A stretch of 64,000 nucleotides of DNA, taken from NCBI RefSeq assembly GCF_002150505.1, contig NZ_MSSV01000005.1, positions 62,001-126,000 of the forward strand, in the 5' to 3' direction. The translations under genes and the position numbers were made by a program. Shown here piece after piece: positions 54,111 through 61,676 of this stretch. Within the stretch, counting starts at the first letter, position 1. Each line of letters opens with the position of its first letter. The stretch comes from Algoriphagus ratkowskyi. Its GTDB lineage: Bacteria > Bacteroidota > Bacteroidia > Cytophagales > Cyclobacteriaceae. The notes under the pieces were generated by a model. The model was not told the DNA's origin, searched no databases, and saw only the letters and a list, made by a program, of their open reading frames with translations.

Positions 54111-54383
54111 ATGGAATTAATATCACCAAGTAACGGACTTTTATATTGGCAAGGGGGAACATTTCTTGTGATGATCGGGTATTTCGCCTTTATGATTTAT
54201 GCATTAGTGGATCTGATCCGTTCAGACTTTAGAGAGCAGCATATGAAGCTGATCTGGGCATTGATGATTTTATTCATTCCTGTGATAGGCACATTTATCT
54301 ACCTTAATATGAGACGTAGCACAAAAAATAATTTTAGAAGATTCGATCCCAATTTTTCAACTAATCAAAAAACAGCAAAATGA
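54111..54383 (+). CDS. PLDc_N-domain small membrane protein, copy 1
   Basis: 90 residues: two helices (FLVMIGYFAFMIYALVDLIRS and LIWALMILFIPVIGTFIYLNM) around the typical loop DFREQHMKLIW. This is the phospholipase-D-nuclease N-terminal (PLDc_N) two-helix module without any catalytic domain. First of three tandem paralogues; its stop overlaps the next start by 4 bases. Confidence 0.85.
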   Translation: MELISPSNGLLYWQGGTFLVMIGYFAFMIYALVDLIRSDFREQHMKLIWALMILFIPVIGTFIYLNMRRSTKNNFRRFDPNFSTNQKTAK

Positions 54384-54610
54384 CATTACATTTTATTCAA
54401 AATATAGGAGGCGGAAGTATCCTTTTTCTATTAATAGGCCTTATCTATACTATCCTTTGGATTTATTGCCTAGTTGATATTCTTCGTTCAGATTTTAAAG
54501 ATCCCAACATGAAAATTATTTGGATTGTGATTATCCTTTTTGCTCAAGGTATTGGCCCACTTGTTTACTTGGCGATGGGAAAAGGCACAAAATCAACTTA
54601 CACTTCTTGA
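54380..54610 (+). CDS. PLDc_N-domain small membrane protein, copy 2
   Basis: 76 residues with the same layout: helix FLLIGLIYTILWIYCLVDILRS, loop DFKDPNMKIIW, helix IVIILFAQGIGPLVYLAMGKG. The usual Pro in the second helix (LIPLIG-type) is replaced by AQGIG. Overlaps copy 1 by 4 bases and is followed after one base by copy 3, so all three are on one message. Confidence 0.85.
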   Translation: MTLHFIQNIGGGSILFLLIGLIYTILWIYCLVDILRSDFKDPNMKIIWIVIILFAQGIGPLVYLAMGKGTKSTYTS

Positions 54611-54611
54611 T

Positions 54612-54785
54612 ATGTTTGGATTAGGAGCTATTGGATTAATAATCTACATAATTACTATTTTCGATGTGGTGAGCAGTAAGTTCGCCAATCCAAATGACAA
54701 GCTCATCTGGGTAATCATCGTCGTTTTGGTGCCGCTTATAGGTACGGTGCTTTGGTTTTTAATAGGTAGGGGGAAGAGGATTTGA
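54612..54785 (+). CDS. PLDc_N-domain small membrane protein, copy 3
   Basis: 57 residues from ATG 54612, one base after the stop of copy 2; a longer frame beginning inside copy 2 is open but not supported by the alignment. Helix IGLIIYIITIFDVVSSKF, loop ANPNDKLIW, helix VIIVVLVPLIGTVLWFLIGRGKRI. Shortest and closest to the minimal PLDc_N consensus. Confidence 0.8.
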   Translation: MFGLGAIGLIIYIITIFDVVSSKFANPNDKLIWVIIVVLVPLIGTVLWFLIGRGKRI

Positions 54786-54852
54786 AGTCGAAACTCAAAA
54801 GATCAGTTGAAATAGGCCTCACTACATCATTGTCCTAAGGCCACCCAAGCTC

Positions 54853-55134
54853 ATGAGAAGTCTATTTTTATTTTATAAGCAGATCAACAGTTTCAATATC
54901 CCATTCTCATTTATCATTGCCTTATTGGTTTTATCTGAAGGAGGCAGTTTTGCAGTTTTCTTCTTTTTACCCTTGTTGACACTTGGCTTCATGCTTTCGC
55001 TTTACCTTTATGAAGTAAGGCATGCTAATCAATACTTTTTCTATTTCAATTTAGGCTTGGATAAGGTGAAATTGATTGGCTTTACTTTCGGAATCAATGC
55101 CACAATCACCCTGATCTATTTCCTTATTTTTTGA
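54853..55134 (+). CDS. Small membrane protein paired with an ABC ATPase
   Basis: 93 residues, about three hydrophobic helices (IPFSFIIALLVLSEGG, FAVFFFLPLLTLGFMLSLYLY, LIGFTFGINATITLIYFLIF). The stop overlaps the region just before the ABC ATPase start (ATG 55140, 5 bases downstream), so the pair is probably co-translated. It could be a very small permease or a membrane anchor for the ATPase. The segment YFYFNLGLDKVKLIG recalls the coupling-helix region of short Bacteroidota ABC permeases, which is only a resemblance. Confidence 0.7.
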   Translation: MRSLFLFYKQINSFNIPFSFIIALLVLSEGGSFAVFFFLPLLTLGFMLSLYLYEVRHANQYFFYFNLGLDKVKLIGFTFGINATITLIYFLIF

Positions 55135-55139
55135 TCGTT

Positions 55140-55808
55140 ATGGCTCAGCATACCTTAGAAGTAGATAGTATCATCGAAACATTTGGGTATAAACATCTTT
55201 TGACAGATATCTTTATCAAATGCGCTACAGGAGAGGTTCTAGGGATTTTGGGGAGAAATGGAACAGGCAAATCCACCTTGCTTCAAATCATCTTTGGCTC
55301 GGTAGAGACAGAAAACAAAAGCATCAGAATAGATGGTCAATCCTATGCAAATGCCTATACAGCTGGAGAAAAGATCACCTATCTACCCCAAGGAAGTTTC
55401 TTACCAAATAGTTTAACAGTTGCAACAGTCATTCGGACATTTCTATCCACAGAAACTAGTAGAAATACAGTTTCCGAAAACGCCCGAATCAAGCCATTTC
55501 TCAAGAAAAAGATCAACGCTTTATCTGGAGGCGAAAAGAGGTATTTACAAGTACTTCTGATTCTCAATCTTCCCACTGCTTTCGCTATGCTGGATGAGCC
55601 TTTTTCGCAAGTAGAACCACTTTATCGAGCAGACATCAAATCACTGATTCAATCACATAAAGAAAAAAAGGGCATCATTATTACCGATCATGACTACGTC
55701 AATCTGATGGCTGTGAGCGACAAAACCTTCTTGCTGACAGGTGGTGCACTAAAGCCTATCCAAGAAAGTAAGCAGCTTGTTGAGTATAATTATCTGCCAC
55801 CAGAATAA
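55140..55808 (+). CDS. ABC transporter ATP-binding protein
   Basis: 222 residues from ATG 55140. Walker A GRNGTGKSTLL, signature LSGGEKRYLQV, Walker B FAMLDEPFSQ with catalytic Glu and the H-loop ITDHDY are all intact. The Q-loop is ITYLPQGS. The helical subdomain is short, so it is at the small end for the family. No full-size permease is adjacent; the 93-residue upstream membrane protein is the only candidate partner. Confidence 0.9.
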   Translation: MAQHTLEVDSIIETFGYKHLLTDIFIKCATGEVLGILGRNGTGKSTLLQIIFGSVETENKSIRIDGQSYANAYTAGEKITYLPQGSFLPNSLTVATVIRTFLSTETSRNTVSENARIKPFLKKKINALSGGEKRYLQVLLILNLPTAFAMLDEPFSQVEPLYRADIKSLIQSHKEKKGIIITDHDYVNLMAVSDKTFLLTGGALKPIQESKQLVEYNYLPPE

Positions 55809-55845
55809 TCACAATTGATCAAAATGCATTTTAAGAAATGAAAAA

Positions 55846-56736
55846 TCACTTGCGATATATCTCTTTCAACGCTCCAGTTAGCTCAGGACATTCAAACTCA
55901 AAGCCAGCTTTTTGGATTTTTTGTGAGGAAACTCGATTACCTCCAAGAACAATTGCTGCCATTTCCCCAAGGAATAGCTTCAAGGCAAAAGCCGGTACTC
56001 CTATTCCGATATAAGGCTTACCCTTTGCTTTGGCAGCAGCTTGGGTAAGTTGCTGATTTGTCGCTGGATTTGGACCTACTGCATTGAATACGCCTTGTAG
56101 CGTTGTCTTTTCCAAGGCAAACACAAACATTTTCGCCAAATCTTCAATAGCAATCCAACTCATCCACTGATCTCCTTTTCCCAGAGGCGCTGCAATAGGT
56201 GGCTTCATCATTTCGCCTAGTGCGCCGCCATCTGCATCCAGTACGATGCCAATTCTTAACATAACAGTACGAAGATTTAGCTCTTCCATTTTTTTCACTT
56301 CGTTTTCCCAGGCTACAACCACCTGAGCTAAAAAGTCAGTCCCTGCTGCTTTCGTCTCATCCATCAAGAAGGTTCCAGTATTGAATCCGTAATACCCCAC
56401 TGCAGATGCCGAGATAAATGTGTTAGGCTTCGCGGTGGATTTCTCTATCGCATCATAAAGTAGGTGTGTGCTCTGAATACGAGAATCCAAAATTAGCTTC
56501 TTACGCTCATCTGTCCAGCGCTGCTCAGCAACTCCGGCACCAGCTAAATGGATAATAGCGTCCGCCCACTCTACAGCTTCTGGATCTATGGTTTGCTTTT
56601 CCACATCCCATAGAAAAGATTTTTGTGTTTGTGAAGATCTGCTGAGCCATGCAACTGAATATCCTTTCAGTTCCAGTAGCTGGGTGATTTTATGGCCAAT
56701 AAGACCTGAACCTCCTGAAATAAGAATATTTTTCAT
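55846..56736 (-). CDS. TIGR01777-family NAD(P)-binding epimerase (YfcH/SDR39U1-like)
   Basis: 296 residues. Extended-SDR N-terminus ISGGSGLIGHKITQLLELKGYSVAWLSRS, AIIHLAGAGVAEQRWTDERKK and SASAVGYYG (the catalytic Tyr), then a C-terminal DUF1731-like segment with VFNAVGPNPATNQQLTQ and FALKLFLGEMAAIVLGGNRVSSQKIQKAGFEFECPEL. The reaction is not established. Convergent with the ABC ATPase. Confidence 0.9.
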   Translation of the reverse strand: MKNILISGGSGLIGHKITQLLELKGYSVAWLSRSSQTQKSFLWDVEKQTIDPEAVEWADAIIHLAGAGVAEQRWTDERKKLILDSRIQSTHLLYDAIEKSTAKPNTFISASAVGYYGFNTGTFLMDETKAAGTDFLAQVVVAWENEVKKMEELNLRTVMLRIGIVLDADGGALGEMMKPPIAAPLGKGDQWMSWIAIEDLAKMFVFALEKTTLQGVFNAVGPNPATNQQLTQAAAKAKGKPYIGIGVPAFALKLFLGEMAAIVLGGNRVSSQKIQKAGFEFECPELTGALKEIYRK

Positions 56737-56761
56737 CTGTTTGTATTGTAAAATATAATCG

Positions 56762-56810
56762 TCCTCCCGAAAACTATCAGGAGGAATCTCGCAGCATCGT
56801 ACTCACCCCA
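56762..56810 (+). repeat. Intergenic repeat element, copy B, with hairpin
   Basis: Hairpin TCCTCC (56762-56767) / GGAGGA (56780-56785), then GGAATCTCGCA (56783-56793) and TCACCCCA (56803-56810). The last two blocks match those at 30009-30037. Lies in the 241-base gap between divergent genes; the rest of that gap is AT-rich with nothing else recognised. Confidence 0.4.
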
Positions 56811-56977
56811 GTATATGGAGAATATAACATTCTCGATTTTGTTAATGGGTGATTTGTATTTAGATAACTCGAATACTTCCAATTAAGTTAGTCTTACTAG
56901 AACGATTTAGGGTAACCGATGCTTCATTAAAGTCAATTTCTATTCCTAATTTGGCCTAACTAATTCAAAAACCAAGT

Positions 56978-58243
56978 TTGAGCAGCACTTCTGTTTTTCG
57001 GTATCTACTTCTCTGGATCGTTTTAAGCCTTTTGGTTGGTCTTCTCTCTGGCGCTGCATCTGCAATTTTTCTCATTGCATTGAATTGGGCTACTGAATAT
57101 CGTGAATCGCATCTCTGGATCATCGCTTTTCTGCCCATAGCGGGTTTTGTGATCGGATGGAGCTATTACCGTTACGGAGAAAATTCAGTGAAAGGGAACA
57201 ATCTTTTGCTCGATGAACTTTATAAAACAGAAAAGCCAATTCCGCTTAGAATGACTCCTTTGGTACTTTTTGGGACGATTATGACACATTTATTTGGTGG
57301 ATCAGCAGGACGTGAGGGTACGGCGGTGCAAATGGGTGGCTCCCTAGCCGATCAGCTGACCAAATATTTTCACCTCAATCCAGAAGATCGAAGAATCATC
57401 TTAATTGCTGGAGTTGCAGGAGGATTTGCTTCTGTATTTGGAACTCCATTAGCAGGGGCAATTTTCGCTTTGGAATGGATGCTTCACCGAGAAATTCGAT
57501 TGAAATCCCTGTTTCCAGCGTTTTTGACTGCTTTTGTAGCCAACTGGGTTTGCACCTCCTTGTTTGGTGTAGGCCATACACATTATTTGGTAGATCTCGT
57601 TCCTCCACATACCTTAATCAACCTACTTTGGATTCTCCCCGCAGGAATAGCCTTTGGGTTATCAGGGAGATTATTTGCCCAAAGCACTCACTTCTTTTCT
57701 CATCAATTTTCAAAACACATATCTTATCCACCACTTCGTCCGGTCATTGGCGGACTCCTGATCGCTGCATTTGTATACTTTTCGGACAGCACAACTTACA
57801 TTGGCTTAGGAATTCCAAGGATAGTAGAGGCATTTGAAACACCCGTTCCTTGGTACGATTGGTTGGCAAAAACAGGACTGACCAGCTTAACCTTAGGTGC
57901 TGGATTTAAAGGGGGTGAGGTTACTCCCTTATTCTTCACCGGAGCGACTTTGGGCAATGCTCTTGCTACATGGATTCCTCTTCCTTTAGCATTGTTGGCG
58001 GGGATGGGTTTTGTGGGTGTCTTCTCAGGCGCCACCAATACACCTTTTGCATGTACCGTAATGGGCATGGAATTATTCGGCTACGAAAGCGGCATATTTT
58101 TGGGAATTGCCTGCCTGATCGCCTACCTTTTCAGTGGCAAATCAAGCATTTATTCCTCACAAAATCTGGATAAGAAATTCCACTTATATCCTGCAGAAGG
58201 GATTTTTAATGTCTCACCAGAGAAGTCCCAAAAGAAAGATTGA
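56978..58243 (+). CDS. ClC-type voltage-gated chloride channel/antiporter, short form
   Basis: 421 residues without CBS domains. Gating motif GGSAGREGTAVQMGGSLADQ, GVAGGFASVFGTPLAGAIFALEW, GAGFKGGEVTPLFFTGATLGNAL and GVFSGATNTPFACTVMGMELFG are typical of the subfamily. The start is TTG 56978 (no nearby ATG). The TrkH-like gene begins 27 bases downstream, so it is probably the first gene of an ion-transport operon. Confidence 0.9.
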   Translation: MSSTSVFRYLLLWIVLSLLVGLLSGAASAIFLIALNWATEYRESHLWIIAFLPIAGFVIGWSYYRYGENSVKGNNLLLDELYKTEKPIPLRMTPLVLFGTIMTHLFGGSAGREGTAVQMGGSLADQLTKYFHLNPEDRRIILIAGVAGGFASVFGTPLAGAIFALEWMLHREIRLKSLFPAFLTAFVANWVCTSLFGVGHTHYLVDLVPPHTLINLLWILPAGIAFGLSGRLFAQSTHFFSHQFSKHISYPPLRPVIGGLLIAAFVYFSDSTTYIGLGIPRIVEAFETPVPWYDWLAKTGLTSLTLGAGFKGGEVTPLFFTGATLGNALATWIPLPLALLAGMGFVGVFSGATNTPFACTVMGMELFGYESGIFLGIACLIAYLFSGKSSIYSSQNLDKKFHLYPAEGIFNVSPEKSQKKD

Positions 58244-58270
58244 TATTGCTTCAATGCCTATTTTTACCCC

Positions 58271-60085
58271 ATGAAACTTAAGCTGAAAATTTTTTCTAAC
58301 CCTGATCGCAATATTATCTTCCTGAAAAAGGTGGTTAAGGTCCAGGAAAAAGTGGTTCAGGTCAGCAGTATTTTTGCATTTGCTATTTTACTTTTTCACT
58401 TGGGTTATTCTATTGATCCTCAAGATCAGGTCACTACTTCATCACTCTTCAATATATCGCTAATCTTAATTGGATTAGGGTACTTTGTCCGAGTTTTATT
58501 AGTTGAAAAATCCATAGTTCCTGCACGGGTAATCCTCGAATTATTCCTGTCTATCATACTTATATTCACTGCGCTAGTTCGCTGGAATGTGCTGGGGGAT
58601 GATATCACTAAGCTGGTATTAGAATTCACAGCACATTATCACCTGATCAACGGGCTGGTGATAATTCTATTCTTTATAGAGCTTAGCAAATTTAGCCTTG
58701 CTATCAATGAGCTCAAACTCAGTCCTTCCTTGGTATTTATACTTTCTTTTATCATTCTGATTTTTGTAGGAACTGGACTTCTGAGTCTCCCGGAGGCGAC
58801 TACAAGAAATATTAGCTTTATAGACGCCTTGTTTACGGCGACTTCAGCCGTATGTGTCACTGGTTTAATTGTACTGGATACTGCGAAGGATTTTACGTTT
58901 TTTGGTCAGGTAGTCATCATGATTTTGTTCCAGATAGGTGGGCTTGGAATTATGGTTTTCACGAGTTTCTTCGGTTTCTTCTTCAAGGGCAGTTATTCCA
59001 TCGAAAACAGACTTTTTATCCGGGATTATATCAATGAAAACAATGTAAATGAGATTTATACTACCTTATTTAAGATAATTTCTTTCACAGTTTTAGTCGA
59101 GGGATTTTGTGCTTTTCTGATCTATCATTTTACGGATTCTGCACAGTTTTCAGGTAAAGGAGATCAATTGTTCTTCGCACTTTTCCATGCTGTTTCAGCC
59201 TTTTGTAATGCTGGTTTTTCTACCCTAAGCAATGGCCTTTATCAGGAGGGTTTCCGAGAAGCTTATAACATGCACTTAGTTATAGCATTGGCCATAGTTC
59301 TGGGAGGAATTGGTTTTCCTGTAGTGTTGAATTATTATTCCTATCTGAAGCATGTGGTCGTAGGAACGGTAAAAAGCCTATTGGGCATAGAAAAATACAG
59401 ACATAGGCCACGAGTCTCAAGCGTCAACACCCGATTGGTAATCTATACGACTGGAATATTGCTTGTCGTGGGAATGATCGTTTATGCCATCTCGGAACAA
59501 AATTCTAGCCTGAAAGGGCTAAGTACGTATGGAAAATTTGTAACCACAGTTTTTGGATCAGTGACTCCACGTACCGCAGGATTTAATACCGTAGACATGC
59601 GAGAATTGGCAGTTCCCACGATTTTAGTCTACCTTTTCCTCATGTGGATAGGAGCATCTCCTGGATCCACGGGTGGAGGACTCAAAACCAGTACTTTCGC
59701 TGTAGCTATGTTGAATACATTTAGCATTGCTTCTGGTAAAACCAGAGTAGAAATTTTCAGAAGACAAATTACTAATGAGACGCTTAAGAAGGCATTTGCA
59801 GTGATTTCTCTTTCCGTGCTAGTAATAGGAATGGGAATTTTTTTACTTATGGTATTTGATCCAGAGCTTCCTATGATAGATGTGTCCTTTGAAGTCTTCA
59901 GTGCATTTTCTACCGTCGGATTGACTCTCGGAATCACTCCTCAATTAAGCTTGGGTAGCAAACTTGTGTTGATGGCTATCATGCTCATCGGAAGAGTAGG
60001 AACACTGACAATTCTGGTGGCCATCGTCCGAAAAATAGGTGAACAGCGGTACAAGTATCCTGAGGAAACTGTCTTTATAACTTAA
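58271..60085 (+). CDS. TrkH/KtrB-family potassium uptake channel subunit
   Basis: 604 residues. Repeated P-loop units typical of Trk/Ktr: TATSAVCVTGLIVLDTAKDF, FHAVSAFCNAGFSTLSNG, FGSVTPRTAGFNTVDM and FSAFSTVGLTLGITPQ, each with a selectivity-filter Gly. An N-terminal extension of ~130 residues with extra helices (IFAFAILLFHLGYSI ...) is longer than in classic KtrB (~450). With the downstream TrkA-like gene it forms a Na+- or H+-coupled K+ uptake system. Upstream is the short ClC. Confidence 0.92.
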   Translation: MKLKLKIFSNPDRNIIFLKKVVKVQEKVVQVSSIFAFAILLFHLGYSIDPQDQVTTSSLFNISLILIGLGYFVRVLLVEKSIVPARVILELFLSIILIFTALVRWNVLGDDITKLVLEFTAHYHLINGLVIILFFIELSKFSLAINELKLSPSLVFILSFIILIFVGTGLLSLPEATTRNISFIDALFTATSAVCVTGLIVLDTAKDFTFFGQVVIMILFQIGGLGIMVFTSFFGFFFKGSYSIENRLFIRDYINENNVNEIYTTLFKIISFTVLVEGFCAFLIYHFTDSAQFSGKGDQLFFALFHAVSAFCNAGFSTLSNGLYQEGFREAYNMHLVIALAIVLGGIGFPVVLNYYSYLKHVVVGTVKSLLGIEKYRHRPRVSSVNTRLVIYTTGILLVVGMIVYAISEQNSSLKGLSTYGKFVTTVFGSVTPRTAGFNTVDMRELAVPTILVYLFLMWIGASPGSTGGGLKTSTFAVAMLNTFSIASGKTRVEIFRRQITNETLKKAFAVISLSVLVIGMGIFLLMVFDPELPMIDVSFEVFSAFSTVGLTLGITPQLSLGSKLVLMAIMLIGRVGTLTILVAIVRKIGEQRYKYPEETVFIT

Positions 60086-60144
60086 TCAATCTTTCTATTT
60101 TGCATGATTGACAAATACCAACAAAGCATATAAGCTATTCACAC

Positions 60145-60834
60145 ATGAAATACATAATCGTAGGCATAGGCAATTTTGGGGGCTATCTGGCAAAGCGTCT
60201 GACTAATCTTGGACACGAAGTAATTGGCGTAGACACTAGCGAAAGCAGAATAGAAATGATCAAGGACAGCATTACTCATTCCATCGTAATGGATGCTACA
60301 GATCAGGCTGCGGTAAAGAATTTACCTTTGAAGGATACCGACATCGTCATAATCGCGATAGGTGAAGATATAGGTGCATCTATTATGAGCACCGCGATTT
60401 TTAAGCAACTTAAATCAAAACGAATTATCGCCAGAGCTATCAACTCCCTACACGAAACGGTAATCCAAGCGATTGGTGTAGATGAAATAATTCACCCAGA
60501 GGAAGAGACTGCTGATCGACTTTCGAAGCGGCTTGAGATGAAAGGCGTTCTGGATTCTTTGGAGATTTCCGATGAATACAATATCGTGGAAGTGAAAGTG
60601 CCTGAAAGATATGTAGGAATGACCGTAGCAGACGCGGATATACGAAAGGAATTTTATCTTAATATCTTGACAGTGATTAAGCTAGAACAGCGGAAAAATC
60701 TTCTTGGAATAAATACTCCCTACAAAAATGTAATCGGTGTAGTCACTCCAGAGTATAATTTTGATGCAGACGATATCTTATTACTTTTTGGGAAAATCAA
60801 CAACATACAAGACTTTCTTAAGCTGGGAGATTAG
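60145..60834 (+). CDS. TrkA/KtrA-type regulatory subunit
   Basis: 229 residues with a single RCK unit: Rossmann fold KYIIVGIGNFGGYLAKRLTNLGHEVIGVDTSE (NAD/ATP site), then a TrkA_C domain (~145-220, YNIVEVKVPERYVGMTVADADI). The single-unit size is as in KtrA rather than duplicated TrkA, matching a Ktr-type gate for the channel encoded 59 bases upstream. Its stop overlaps the convergent K+ channel gene by 4 bases. Confidence 0.92.
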   Translation: MKYIIVGIGNFGGYLAKRLTNLGHEVIGVDTSESRIEMIKDSITHSIVMDATDQAAVKNLPLKDTDIVIIAIGEDIGASIMSTAIFKQLKSKRIIARAINSLHETVIQAIGVDEIIHPEEETADRLSKRLEMKGVLDSLEISDEYNIVEVKVPERYVGMTVADADIRKEFYLNILTVIKLEQRKNLLGINTPYKNVIGVVTPEYNFDADDILLLFGKINNIQDFLKLGD

Positions 60835-61640
60835 GCAAGTTTACCTCCACAAAATTTACAATACTCATCCCAACTATCCAATCCAGTATGCTTACAATTA
60901 GGACATTGAACTGCACCTCTATTTTCCATTTTCTTCTTCTGCGCCGCCATCTCTGAGGACACAATCCCAGTAGGTACCGCAATAATAGCATAGCCCATTA
61001 GCATGATGACAGAGGAAAGTAACTGTCCAAGTGGTGTGGAGGGCGTTATGTCACCAAAACCTACTGTAGTAAGTGTTACGATCGCCCAATACATGCCTAT
61101 AGGAATACTCGTAAAACCATTTTCTGGTCCTTCTACAATAAACATCAGTGTACCTGTGATCAATACAATCGTAAGCACAAAGGCTATGAAAATCATAATC
61201 TTATGCGAACTAGCTTTAAGAGATTTAGTTAGGTACTCGGCTTCTGCCACGTACCGGCCTAGCTTTAGGATCCTGATCACTCTCAGTAGTCGTAAAGCTC
61301 TGACTACGGTCAGCAATTGGGAATTGACCACGAAAAAGCTGAGATAAGTTGGTAAAATAGCCAGCAAATCCACCATTCCAAAAAAGCTAAAAATATAGCC
61401 TCTTGGTTTTCTGGAAAGCCAAATCCTTAACATGTATTCTAATGTAAAAAGAATGGTAAAAACCCACTCTAAAATAAAAAGTAATTCACCGTATTGAGCC
61501 CTAACGCTACCAACTGAATCTAATATTGCAACAAAAATACTTCCGAAAATCATGAATAAGACCACAATATCGAAGGTCTTCGAAGCCCAATCATCGGACT
61601 CAAATACTATATGTGCCAGTCTTTTTTTGGTGAATATCAT
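60831..61640 (-). CDS. Voltage-gated potassium channel (Kv-like, six-helix) with C-terminal zinc ribbon
   Basis: 269 residues. Six helices with an S4-like array of Arg (VVRALRLLRVIRILKLGRY), a pore loop with filter TTVGFGD and S6, then a short cytoplasmic end finishing in two CxxC pairs (CPNCKHTGLDSWDEYCKFCGGKL), a rubredoxin-like zinc ribbon that may help tetramer assembly or regulation. Faces the K+ uptake genes, so influx and efflux functions lie together. Confidence 0.92.
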   Translation of the reverse strand: MIFTKKRLAHIVFESDDWASKTFDIVVLFMIFGSIFVAILDSVGSVRAQYGELLFILEWVFTILFTLEYMLRIWLSRKPRGYIFSFFGMVDLLAILPTYLSFFVVNSQLLTVVRALRLLRVIRILKLGRYVAEAEYLTKSLKASSHKIMIFIAFVLTIVLITGTLMFIVEGPENGFTSIPIGMYWAIVTLTTVGFGDITPSTPLGQLLSSVIMLMGYAIIAVPTGIVSSEMAAQKKKMENRGAVQCPNCKHTGLDSWDEYCKFCGGKLA

Positions 61641-61676
61641 TCGGGAATTTAGAAAAATTTAAAAGTAAAACCAGAC

